This document shows positions 1 through 20,007 of a DNA stretch of 64,000 nucleotides, in pieces. Below the pieces are notes generated by a model. The model was not told where the DNA came from. It was given only the letters and a program-made list of their open reading frames with translations, and did no database searches. Numbering within the stretch: position 1 is the first letter of the stretch; the number at the start of each line of letters is the position of its first letter. The position numbers were made by a program, and so were the translations under genes. Source of the DNA: Phaeosaccion multiseriatum (lineage: Eukaryota > Ochrophyta, other classes); NCBI GenBank assembly GCA_965112735.1, contig OZ218962.1, positions 2,170,001 through 2,234,000 of the forward strand, in the 5' to 3' direction.

Positions 1-109
1 CCGCCACCCCCCCCCAATGTACTCAATAGTGCCCATCCACTGCCATCCTCCACTGCCATCCCAAGGGGGTCACCCACTGTTCATCCACTGCCATCGCCCC
101 TCTCCTCAC

Positions 110-9124
<9,015 letters not shown>

Positions 9125-9598
9125 GGTAAACTAACGACACCAAAAGAGAATTTTCTGTGGAAGCTGCAGCAGCCAACGGTAGGGAGATGTACTCGACGCG
9201 CACAGTACGTGGTGGCAATTGCTACCCACAAGGCCAGGGGGTCCTTGAGCAGCGGAGCAAATCGCCACTTTTATGTTCCTTGTGCTCTGCCTTCTTCCTC
9301 CCCCTCGCGTTGTGGGTTCGCTGCTTCCAGCTACAGCCTCCGATGCGGCGTCCCTCCTCCTCCTCCTCCTCCTCCTCTCCCCCCTTAGAAAGGGCCTGTC
9401 TCGTAGACGATTGCGCTCAGAGCGACAGCTCCATTCCCCTCTAAGGGCGGGCGAGGTTGGGCTCAGGAAATCAGTTTCAGTTTCAGCGTCGTGGCGAGAA
9501 CCCATATGCTCCTGGCTGGACATGAAGGCCCTCGTCCGCACGTGGACGACACAGTCGCAACTCTCGCCAATCCCCTTTTAGCAGCAGCAACAAGCAGG
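9125..9598. promoter_or_regulatory. Divergent intergenic region Sec5 / FBPase
   Basis: The 474 bp between the two start codons must hold both promoters. No canonical TATA box is evident. It contains a TTTCAG-type repeat (CAGTTTCAGTTTCAG around 9470-9485), which recurs inverted or direct at 2205-2245, 29641-29668, 56717-56742 and 60203-60218, and a (CTC)n stretch at 9355-9377. Confidence 0.5.
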
Positions 9599-12500
9599 AT
9601 GAAGGGAACAGCAATCGTCGCGGCCGTGGGCCTCATGCTCGTGGGAAGGTAAGATATGGAAATGGGAGGATGACGAAGCATGCGCGTACGTCGTCTTTGA
9701 AGGTTGTGTCGTTGTGGCCCCTTAGGGCCCTGACCCGAGGGAGAGCGTGGGAGCTTCAAAAGGGGGGGGGAGAACAGGGAGGGGAGTCGCCCTTGCTAGC
9801 GAGAGGAGAATGATTAGTGCTCTCACCGAAGGGGGTTGGCAGCAGATCGAAGGGAGAGGAGACGGGGGTTTGCAATTTGGCAGCTTGCTTACAAGCTCTG
9901 CAATGGTGGGGAAGGAGGAGACAGTTCACATTCGGCTGAGAAGCATCATCGCAGCATCAGCTTTGGTCTTTTTGGGACATGCAGTGGGAAGCAAGTGGCG
10001 CCTGGCCGCGAGGAATGGTGCAGTTGCGTCGTCTTTGGCTCCGTACCTAAATGTTCAGCAGCTCCTGCTTTGGACCATAACCCCGTCTTGGGTGTATGGT
10101 CTTTCTTCGCCCGGCGGCACTGGCAGAGAGAGAGTCGTGGGAGAGCTTCTGCAGCACTGCTGCTTGCAATGCTCACGGAGAAGGAGGGGGCGAGGGAGAA
10201 GACTTAGGCTGCCCCTCCCTCTGCACAGGGCATTACTCTCGGGTGGAAGGGAAAGGGGAAGGGGGGGAAGGACACGACCAGCCTACTGGAGAGAGCGAAA
10301 TGTTGCGTATTTGTCCGTTGAGCACCCGTCATCACCGTCTTCTGTTCGATCCTTTAGCCCCCCGTCCCCCCCTCCTGCGTGCCTGCCTGTAGAGTCTCTC
10401 ACCCTCTCCCCCCCCCCCTCCTCCCTCTCTGTCACCTTGACCACCTTGATGCCCCCCAACAGCGATGCCTTCATGCCCCACACCGCCCTGAGCGTGCCCA
10501 AGGCCGTCGCCGCCGGAAGAGGCACCATGAAGATGCAGACAGGCAGCCCGGGAGAGCATGATGTCATGACCCTCACCAGATACATGCTTGAGCAGGTCAG
10601 TCAGTCAGTCATGGGTGTCAGACTGTCAGTCAGTGAGTCAGTCAGTCAGTTATGGATGTCAGACTGTCAGTCAGGCAGACAGTCAGTCAGTCAGTCAGTC
10701 AGTCAGTCAGTCAATCAGTCGGTCATGGGTGCTAGGCAGGCGGCCAGTCAATCGTGGGGCGCCAATGAGGCAGTTAGGCAGTAAGCCAGGCCTACCTGGA
10801 GCTGCTTGCATGCCACGACTGGGATGAGACTCCTAATCCTTTCCCTCCCTCCCTCCCTCCCTCCTCCCCTCCCCTCCCTTCCCCTCCCTTGCTGTGGTGC
10901 ATCGTATGACGTCACTCTCTCTCTCTCTCTCTCTCAGTCCATGAAGGACACCAACAACCAGGACCTTGAGGGACTCATGGGCTCCATCCAGGTCAGTCAG
11001 TTAGGATTCCAGTTAGTGCTTTTCATGCATGTTCACCCTTCAAGTGCCATCTACAAGTATATGGTATACATCACAAAGAATCGACCGCTCCATCCACTGC
11101 CATCCTCTCATTGGGTGGGTCACTTTGTTCACCCCCTTCAAGGCCTTATCTTTACCCCATCCACTGCCATCCCTCTCCCTCCCATCCACTGCCATCCTCC
11201 CTCCCTCCCTCCCTCCCTCTTAGGTGGCCTGCAAGACCATCGCCAATCTTGTGTCTAGGGCGGGTATTCAGGACCTCACCGGCGCCGCAGGAGGGGGAGG
11301 CTCCATCAACGTTCAGGTGCGTTCCTTTTTTGTGTACTAGTACTTAGTAATATGTATGTAGTACTAAAATCAAGGCGACAGAGACAGCAGCGCTCATTCA
11401 TCTAGGCAGGTGTGAGCGCTCTCCGAAAGCGTTGCATAACGGGGGTGTGCAGCACATATCAAACTAAGATTTTACAGAAGAAGTATTCTTCCTTTGCCTT
11501 GCCTTGCCTTCTGTGCCCTTTTCTTATCTTATCTTGTCTTGCCTTTTCTTACCGTATCTTATTTTACCTTTCCTTCCCTTCTCCTCCCTTCCCTTGCCTT
11601 GCCTTGCTACAATGACATACCTTGCACCTACCTACCTACCTACCTACCTACCTTCCCACCTACCCACCTACCTACCTACCCACCTACCTGCCCACCTACC
11701 TACCTCCTTCCTCCTTCTTCCTATCTACCTACCTACCTACCTACCTACCTACCTACCTACCCAACTATCTGTCCTCCGGGGGCTCGCAGGGAGAGGAGCA
11801 GAAGAAGCTCGATGTCGTCTCCAACGACGTGCTCAAGAACGCCCTGAGATACACCGGTTAGTGATACACTCACACTTGGCCGAGAAGCTCTCAAACTCAC
11901 TCGATTTATCGACTCACTCGCTCACTCACGCACTTAACTCTTATCATTCACTCCCTTACTCACTCTCTCTCACACACTCACTCATCCACTCACTCCCTCA
12001 CTCCCTCCCTCCTCCCTCCCTAACTCCCTCCCTCTCTCTTCACCTCCACTCCCTCCCTCCCCTTCCAGGCAAGCTTGGCGTTATCGCATCCGAGGAGGAG
12101 GACCACCCCGTCCTTGTGGAGGAGGCCTTCAACGCCCGTTACGTGGCGGTGTTCGACCCTCTGGACGGCTCGAGCAACATCGATGCTGCCATCTCCACTG
12201 GTACCATCTTTGGCATCTTCGAGGAGAAGGAGGCGGTGAGTGGGAAGGGAAGGGTGGGAGGAGGGAGGGAGGGAAGGGATGGAGAGGGGGGCAGAGGGAG
12301 AGAGAGTGGAGGAGAGGAGAAGAGGAGGGAGGGAGTGAGGGAGGGAGTGAAGGACAAAAGCAACCACTGAAGGTGCATCCAATGACCTATGTACCTACAA
12401 CTCACCCACCCAACAATGCCTGGCGATGTGAAAGTAAAATTCATTCATTCATTCATTCATTCGTTCATTCATTCATTCATTCGTTCGTTCATTCTTCCAT

Positions 12501-14578
12501 CCACAGTGCTTGATTGACAACGACGCCCCTATTGAGGAGGCCCAGGCCAACTGCCTCCTGAACACCCTCCAGCCGGGAGAGAACCTGGTGGCCGCAGGTG
12601 CGTGCGTGCGTGCGTGCGTGCTTGCGCTTGATTCATTTGAGTCACTGACTTTCACTGACTTCGTATAGGACCGAGTGCGAGTACTTTTTGGAGTCTTAGT
12701 GGAGCAGAACCGGGTGTCACGTAACGTCACGTAACGTACATACCCGTACCCACCAATCCGTACTCCCTCTCCCCTCCCTCCCTCTCTCTCTCCCCCCGCC
12801 TCTGTTGCTGTATCGTCTTGTCGTCTCTTCTTCTTCTCCTTCTCTTCCTCCTCCTCCTCTTCCTCCTTCCTTCCATCCTTACTTACTTCCTTCTGCTACT
12901 ACCTCCCACTGACCCACCCACGCACCCCCTCCCTCCCAGGCTACTGCATGTACTCCTCATCCACCATCCTGGTGTTCACTATGGGTGACGGCGTCAACGG
13001 TTTCACTCTGGACCCCAACATCGGAGAGTTTGTGCTCACCCACCCCAACATTCGTGTGCCCAAGAGAGGAAAGGTAAGATGCGATGCGTTGGGAGGACGT
13101 GTGTGTGTGTGTGTCTGTGTCTTTGTGTGTGGGTGTGTGTGTCTGTGTGTGCGTGTGTGTGTATCTGTGTGTGTCTTTGTGTGCGTGTGTGTGTGTGGGT
13201 GTGTGTGTGGGTGTCTGCGTGTTTGTGTGTGTGCGTGTGCGTGTGTGTTGTCCTTGTTGGTTGTATCCCCCTTCAACTGACGCCCCTACCTACCTACCTA
13301 CCTACCTGCCCACCTAAAATTGTGCCTCCAGATCTACTCCTTCAACGAGGCCAACTCTGACGATTGGGACCCCAAGCTGCAGAACTATGTCATGGCCCTC
13401 AAGAGCGGAAAGAACGAGTCCGGAGAGAGGTGGGAGAGGGAGAGGGAGAAGAGGGGGAGAGGGAGGAGGGGGGGAGGAGAGAGAGGGGACACACACACAC
13501 ACACACACACACACAGAGAGACTCCTACGCACACACATGCACACACACGCGCGTGAGGGACATGCTTTTCTCATCCTCTGCTCCGCCTTCCCCTCCTCCT
13601 CCTGCTGCCCTGCCCCTCCCCTCTCTGCCCTATCCCGTCCTGATGCACAGGTACTCTTCGAGATACATTGGCTCCATGGTCGGTGACGTGCACCGCACCC
13701 TTCTGTACGGAGGTACGTAGTCTTACGTATGAGAAGGAGAAGGAGGGTTGAGACATGCGTTTTTTTTTAAGTTCCTTCCGTGTGAGGACTCGTTTGGCAG
13801 TCTCTTCTGTAAAGTCTCTTCTTTGCTCCCTCCCCCCCCCCTCCTCCCTCTCCTCCTCCACCACCACCACCACCACCACCATCACCACCACCACCACCAT
13901 CGCTGCTCCCCACTCCTCCGTTTATCGCTTACCAACCCCCCTTCCTCTTGCCCCCAACCCCCCCCCCACCCCCCCTTACCGCCCATCCCCGTTCGACCCC
14001 ATCTACTGCCATCTAGGCATCTTTGGGTACCCCGGAGACGCCAGGAACCCCAACGGCAAGCTGCGCCTGCTGTACGAGGGAGCCCCCATGTCATTCATCG
14101 TGGAGCAGGCGGGAGGCAAGGCCACCACCGGCGTCAAGCGAGTCATGGACATTGCCCCCGAACAGGTGCGTTCGTGCTGCGTGCGTCCGTGTGCGCGTGC
14201 GTGGGTTGCCCGCGTCACGCCGCCTTGCCCTTCTGTCTGTACGCCTGTGCGTACGTCTGTCTTGTTTTTTCTTTCTGTCCGTTTGTCTGTCCTGTTCGCT
14301 AGTCTATCTCTCTGTCTGTCTTGTCTGTTTGTCTGTCTCTCTCTCTGTGTGTGTTTTGTCTATCTGTGTTTGCGTGCGATACGCCTTCCTTGCTTTGTCT
14401 GTCTGTTCCGTGTGTCCCCGAGTTGTCGTGGCTCTCCCCTCTATCCTCTTGTGCTCTCAACACGCACACACACACTCACCCACCCATTGACTTACTACCC
14501 AACCAGGTTCACCAACGGGTGCCGACCTTCCTTGGCTCTGCTGACGACGTGTCGGAGCTGGAGAAGGCCATGGCATAG
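9599..14578 (+). CDS. FBP: Plastid fructose-1,6-bisphosphatase
   Basis: It hydrolyses fructose 1,6-bisphosphate to fructose 6-phosphate in the Calvin cycle. Twelve exons (9599-9648, 10463-10595, 10938-10991, 11224-11316, 11790-11856, 12069-12235, 12507-12597, 12940-13073, 13332-13429, 13651-13712, 14017-14165, 14507-14578) sum to 1170 nt, 389 residues. The presequence [20 protein letters not shown] is an ER signal peptide with Phe after the predicted cleavage site, followed by a transit-like stretch. Metal-binding [10 protein letters not shown] is at about 12155, and the family signature [14 protein letters not shown] at about 14060. The region between helix and barrel carries ACLID and ANCLLN, matching the two cysteines that form the thioredoxin-controlled disulfide of plant chloroplast FBPase; the third plant cysteine is replaced. 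A light/redox-regulated plastid enzyme is therefore likely. It is convergent with the lumenal protein gene. Confidence 0.97.
10596..10780. repeat. (GTCA)n repeat at the FBPase intron-2 donor
   Basis: The intron opens CAG|GTCAGTCAGTCAG and carries on as imperfect GTCA repeats for ~180 bp. The next exon also ends CAG|GTCAGTCAG. The same pattern occurs at the NCAPD3 donor at 52514. Confidence 0.85.
11625..11765. repeat. (CTAC)n microsatellite in FBPase intron 4
   Basis: An imperfect CTAC/CCAC tetramer tract of about 140 bp lies just upstream of the acceptor of exon 11790-11856. It follows a (CCTT)n-rich stretch at 11490-11610. Confidence 0.9.
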
Positions 14579-15230
14579 ACAAGTTGTTGCTTTTGCTTAA
14601 CATTAACAACAACAACAACAACAACAATAACAACAACAAGGGGGGGGCTTTTGCTTGACAAAACAATACACGGCACTTGTTAGACTGGGTAGACGACTTA
14701 ACTCCTTTTTATCTGTTTATTATTCATTTTAATTTCGAGAGAGGGCTTTTTACACGGACGGGGGAATGGATGGGATGCATGAATTTTAAAAATAAAATAA
14801 AACGATAAAAGGTGTTCATACATGAGAAATTACATTCGTGCTCCTATCGTGCCTTCCGTCGTCTGTACAAAGCACGATACCTTAGCTGTTTCTTGTGCGC
14901 CACGGTGTTGTGTTGCTTGGGGTCGGTATTTGGGGTCCTCTTCACCAAGGAAAACACACCGGCTCTGGACTTGAGTGGTCTTCAGAGAGACTGCGTGGTT
15001 GCGTGAGTTTGTGCGTGTGTGAGTGCGTGCGTGCATGTGTGAGAGTGAGCTGCCGAACCAAAAGTAGGCACGATTTGGTAGACGGATAGGGACTACCTCG
15101 TCGAGGGAGAGCCAGAGATGGCAGTGGATGGGGGGGGCTCAATGACTGTGTCGTACTCCTATTATATTACAAACTTACGTAATGTGACGTCGGGTCAGGG
15201 GGGCAGTCCTAACTCCTCTTTAGTTTTCAA

Positions 15231-15276
<46 letters not shown>

Positions 15277-15301
15277 ATGTCTGTCTCTCTGTCCACATGT
15301 A

Positions 15302-15334
<33 letters not shown>

Positions 15335-15705
15335 TTGAATGCCTTTTCGTTCAGCATTCAATTCTGTCTACCTGTCTGTCTTTCAGTCTCTCATCTCAAT
15401 GTCTCCATCTGTCCTTTCTATCTGTATATGTACCGTTCTCTCTTTTTTTACGTCCAATCCTCGTCTGCAATGAATAAATAATGTAAAAACCTGGGGAAAG
15501 AAAGACCCCGCCACCCGCCCGCTCGCTCTATCGAGAACCCCAGGGCCTGGAGTCATCCAAGCATCCAAGCATCCAAACATCCAAGCATCCAAGCATCCAA
15601 GCCCTGAGTAACCCCTGTGAACGAGCAGCCGCCCTCGCCAATGCTCAGCTCAGCTTAGCTCAGCTTAGCTCAAGGTTAAAGAAGGTCCCGAATTCACATG
15701 GTCGC
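14579..15705. other. Convergent 3' intergenic region, FBPase / lumenal protein
   Basis: No gene is seen. The stretch has (AAC)n at 14606-14638, an AT-rich block with AATAAA at 14791-14796 that could serve FBPase polyadenylation, a (GTCT)n microsatellite at 15232-15335, six ~10-bp ATCCAAGC units at 15555-15600, and AGCTCAGCTT repeats at 15644-15672. Confidence 0.6.
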
Positions 15706-16355
15706 TTAATCGAAGGGGGTGGTGACTTGGTTGAGTGAGTTGCCGAGCCCCTTGTTAGCGATCTTAATGTACTCTTGGATAGCGGTGACACCGTCGTTGT
15801 AAGCAGCAGTGGCCACCTCCTGTCAATCGGTCAGTCAGTCAGTCAGTCAGTCAGTCAGTCAGTCAGTCAGTCAGTCAATCGATGGATAAGTGGAATGGAT
15901 AGGGCGACAGGGAGAACCGAGAGAGGTCCAAGGGCGGAAGGCGGGGAAGGGGGACGGGGGACGGGGGACAGGAGAAGGGGGAAGGCGGAAGGAAGGATGT
16001 CAGAGAGGGGAAGCGGGGGAGGGGTGTGAAGGGCCGGGTGGGAAGGGGGGGTGATGACGGGAGAGGGAGGGAGGGACGACGAAGCTGTCAAATGTTGCAT
16101 GTTGTATACCCATATGTTGTCATGTGTTATGTCCCCTTACGTGGGGTATACGTAGTACATGTACCCAAGGGGGCTCAAAACTGGACACATGGCATGGTAA
16201 AACCCTTTCTCTTGTCCTCTCTCACACATCTGCACACAGGCGCTCTATTTCTCTCCCTCCCTCTCACACTTTCCGCCTCTCTCCCTCTCCTTCTCTCTCT
16301 TCCGTTCTCTTCTTTCTCCCTTGCTCTCTCTCCCCTTTTTTCTCCCCCCCCCCCC

Positions 16356-16388
<33 letters not shown>

Positions 16389-17695
16389 ACCCGCTCACCT
16401 TCTTGGACTTCCCTCCTAGGTCGATTTGCTTTGGCCCGAACATGCCCGTGGGTTTATCGTAGTCAGCGACTCCCTGCAAAGTCAGTGAAGCCGCCTCAAG
16501 GAGGGCAACCTGCTCCTGGAGGGCACGGACCTTGGGACTGTACAAGAAGCGGGCAGGGGAGGGGGAACGGGAGAGGGGAGAGGAGGAGGAGGAGGAGGAG
16601 GAGGAGGAGGGAGGGGGACGGGGAGGAGGAGGAGGAGGAGGAGGAGGAGGGGGAGAAGAAGGAGGAGGAGGGGAGGAGGAGAACAAGGGGAGAAAGGGAA
16701 GGAGTAGCGGAGGAGGAAGAGAACAAGAGGAGGAGGAGGAGGAGGAGGAGGAGGAGGAGGAGGAGGAGGAGGGGAGGAGAGAGGGCGATCGGAGAAGGGA
16801 GACAAGTGAGAAGAAGAGGAAGAGGAGGGCGTGCTGAACTCGAGTTGGGGTTCTCGGACCGTTACAAAGGGTAGAGAATCACTTGGGCTTGGGCCTTCGT
16901 TCCCATTGAACTGTTCATCGTACCTGCTTGCCTTGGCGGAGAACGTCTGCGGCGGGGATGGCAGTGAATGGCCAGGACAAGAAGCCAAGGACAAGAAAAA
17001 GGTCCGTCCGAAGGGCAGGGCAGGGCAACAAGGGGAGGGAGGGGAGCGCCATTGATGGAACAACGGATGGAAAGAAGGGCGTGGCGGCGGGTGTGTGTGT
17101 GAGAGAGAGAGAAGCGGGGTGGGAGAGAAAGCGGAAGGGAGGCAGCAAAGACTCATGAAGCGGAGATGGAAAAGCATCTACTCTTACTCACTCATTCACT
17201 CCCTCCCTCCTTCATCACCCACTCCCCTTCCCACTCACTTAGGCCTCCGCTCCCTCCCTAATCATCCTCTGACACTATCATCACCCACTCTGCTCCCTCC
17301 CTCCCTCCCTCCCTCCCTCCCTCGTCACCCACTCCCTCACTCCTCACCGTTGCCCATATGTTGAGAGGGTTTTTGAGCTTCCTATCGAACTCTCTGCTCT
17401 TCACACGCGAAGCCTTCAAAGCAGGGAGGGGGGTGGACGAGGGTGCGTGTGGATGCGTGTGGGTGCGTGTGTGAGTGCGTGAGTGGGATGGGAGGAGGAG
17501 AACACAAACAGCACACGACCCAAAACAGGTCACGCACGTGCGCGCACACACACACACACACACCAACTTACCTCGGGTTTCCGAGTGGAGGCGTTGTCCA
17601 CCATGGAGTCCTCCATCACAGCTGACAGGCCGGCGTAGTCCTCCTTGTCGATGAGAGCCTTGAGGTCGGTCTTGTACCAGTCCATACCCTCCTGT

Positions 17696-17742
<47 letters not shown>

Positions 17743-19740
17743 CAAATACATAAAAAAACAAAGGCATATGTGCGTGACACACACGTATGGGCGGGCACAT
17801 GCACATACACGCACACGCACATACACACATAAACACAACGCATATACACACACATACACACACACGAGCAAGAGGTAGCAGCGACAAGCTCAGACGAGCA
17901 GAGATGGCAGCGACCAGCACGTGGTGTAGGACGGGAGATGAAAGCACATGCTGTGCGATGGGAGGGCAGATTCTGCACATCTGCCCCAAGCCAGCTCAGA
18001 GGCGCCTCCCTCCCTCCCTCCCTCCCTCCCTCCTTCCCTCCCTCCCTCCCTCCTTCCCTCCCTCCCTCCCTCCCTCCCTCCCTCCCTCCCTCCCTCCCTC
18101 TGCAGGCGCTTGTCCTTCCTCTGTGGCTGGAAGTCCAGGGCGAGAAACCTCTCGCGCAGCGAACGACACGCCCCCCTTCACTCTTCCTCCTCCCTCCTCC
18201 TCCTCCTCCTCCTCATCCTCCTCTTCCTCCTCCCCCTCCTCCTCCTCCTCCTCCTCCTCCTCCCCCTCCTCCTCCTCCTCCTCCTCCTTCTCCTCCCCTC
18301 CTCCTCCTCCTCCCTCCTCCTCCTCCTCCTCCTCCTCCTCTTTCATCATGCTCCTCCTCTTAACAAGAAGTAAATGCGATAACTGAAAGTGTGCATGGGG
18401 AAAGAGCAGAGTGGTGCTGCTGGGTGTACCTCCCCCATGCTCTCATATCCCTCCACCTCTTCACAATCCACCCCGTCCGTGTACCCCCCCCCCTCCCCCC
18501 TACCCCGGCCCTGGGGTTTTGAGTTCATGCGCTGCACACTGCTCTCTGTCTGTATGTCTGTATGTCTGTCTGTCTGTCTCTCTCTCTCGTGTTTCTTTTA
18601 TCCTCCCTCTCCTGTTCTTCCCCACTCCAAGGCGCTCTCTACTTTCACACCAACCTTGATTCTTGGGGGATAAGAGCACAAACAAGAGAGGAGGGAGTGA
18701 GGGAGGGAGGGAGAGAGCAAGGGAAGCAGGAAGAGAGAAAGGGAGGGAAGAAGGAAGAGAGAAAGAGAGGGAAGGGAGTAAGCAAAGATGGGAGGCAAGG
18801 GGAGGCCACCCAACCTGCCTACAGTGGGGCTGGCCGGCCCAACGACGGCTTCTCTTGCTCACTCAGCTCACCTTGGTACGTAGCGGAAGTACGCCTTCTG
18901 GAAGGAGGCAATGGACCCGTCCTGTGATGTGGTGAGATGTGGTGTGTGGGCATGGGCATGTCGGGAAGGAGAAGGCGAAAGCACAGAAAAAGAGCGGGTC
19001 TTAGAGAGCGAAGGAGGACCCAGACAGACAGGAGGATCGCACTTGTTTGTCTAATGCCTTTCTAATCAAGTTGGACGCAGAGAGGGGGGGATTGAAAGTA
19101 AGTACTTACAGCGAAGGCTGGGGCCGTAGAAGTGGCAACTGACGCGGCGCCCACCAACGCGAGAGAGCGACCGAAGGAGCTAAGGACCTCTCGTCGGCTG
19201 CTACTACTGCTACTGGTGCTGCTGCTGACGATCTCTGTGGCTGTTGCGGCGGCTGCTGCTCTACTGCTGCTGACTCCGCCTCCCATAGACATACGTGTTG
19301 GGCCTACAAGGTTCATGTTGGGAAGGGGGGGACAGAGAGGAAATAGGCGCGAGAGTTGGCAGGAGGACAGAACAAGGCAATGGAGAGCTCTCCGCCAGCA
19401 CGTCTGCAGACAATCTTAAGCCGTGCGACCCAACAGCAGCTCGCTCCTCTGGCGTTCTTGTTGATGTTCACCGAGACCTGGAGAGAACCTGTTTTTCTTT
19501 CGTACACAAGCTTCCCTGTGCGACACCACTCAAGAGGATGCTCCAAACTGCAAGACAAGAAGAGAATACTCCATCCCCACAACCCCCCAGCAGCCATCGC
19601 AAGCAGCGCTGCGCGAAAAGCTCTCCTACGTGGTGATTGCAGTATCTCGCCGATGCACCTGCATTGAACGCTGTAAAGGCGCTGCTGCATCCCACGAGGG
19701 ATGCAATCAAAAGGCCCGTGAAGGCTCCGGTCTTCGTCAT
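15706..19740 (-). CDS. Thylakoid-lumen protein, PsbQ/Psb31-like (tentative)
   Basis: Exons: 19659-19740 (ATG), 19110-19303, 18872-18921, 17572-17691, 17348-17413, 16924-16946, 16399-16537, 15706-15819; about 262 residues. The leader is tripartite: ER signal MTKTGAFTGLLIASLVGCSSAF with Phe at the cleavage site, a Ser/Ala-rich transit region, then a twin-arginine lumen signal (SRREVLSSFGRSLALVG...APAFA). The mature part is alpha-helical (DGSIASFQKAYFRYVPR, EGMDWYKTDLKALIDKEDYAG, ALQEQVALLEAASLTLQGVA, YIKIANKGLGNSLNQV), consistent with a four-helix extrinsic subunit of photosystem II such as the Psb31/PsbQ-type proteins of diatoms. The targeting is clear; the family is inferred from pattern only. 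Splice phase fails between exons 18872-18921 and 17572-17691, so a microexon of 3n+1 nt or another donor is missing from this model. It is divergent from the Mpv17-like gene. Confidence 0.68.
15828..15880. repeat. (GTCA)n repeat near the last intron's acceptor
   Basis: About 13 TCAG/GTCA tetramers precede the acceptor (sense strand CTGACTGAC...CGATTGACAG) of the last exon of the lumenal-protein gene. They stand in the position of a polypyrimidine tract. Confidence 0.85.
18003..18345. repeat. (CCCT)n then (CTC)n tracts
   Basis: A (TCCC)n block at 18003-18101 and a (CTC)n block at 18184-18345 sit in the large intron of the lumenal-protein gene (17692-18871). They read as purine tracts on its sense strand. 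The missing microexon of that gene, if real, should be in this intron. Confidence 0.9.
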
Positions 19741-20007
19741 CGTCAGCTCTTCTATTTTACTCCTATGCTGCTGCGCTGTATATCCCCCTCTGTCCTGTTC
19801 AGAGGACCCTTTCAGGGGGGGGGGTATGCTTCTTCCCCTTTCCCCCACTCCCACTGATACCCCCCCCCCCACTTCGCTCCTGCACACGTCCGTCTTTTTG
19901 GAGTCATTGTCCGTACATTTTGTTATTAATAGAGAGGAGACAAGGAGTGTGTTAGCAGTAGCAGCGACGTCGCCTCGCCTGTCTGTCTCCGTGTGTGTTG
20001 GGGAATC
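19741..20007. promoter_or_regulatory. Divergent promoter region, lumenal protein / Mpv17-like
   Basis: The 267 bp between two opposed start codons hold G- and C-homopolymer runs (19817-19825, 19861-19870). No clear TATA box is seen. Its short length suggests a shared bidirectional promoter. Confidence 0.5.

Noticed and set aside
9747-10784. 345-codon plus-strand open frame
   Set aside because: It covers FBPase intron 1 and reads through the exon-2 donor into a (GTCA)n repeat. Phase and homology support the spliced FBPase model.
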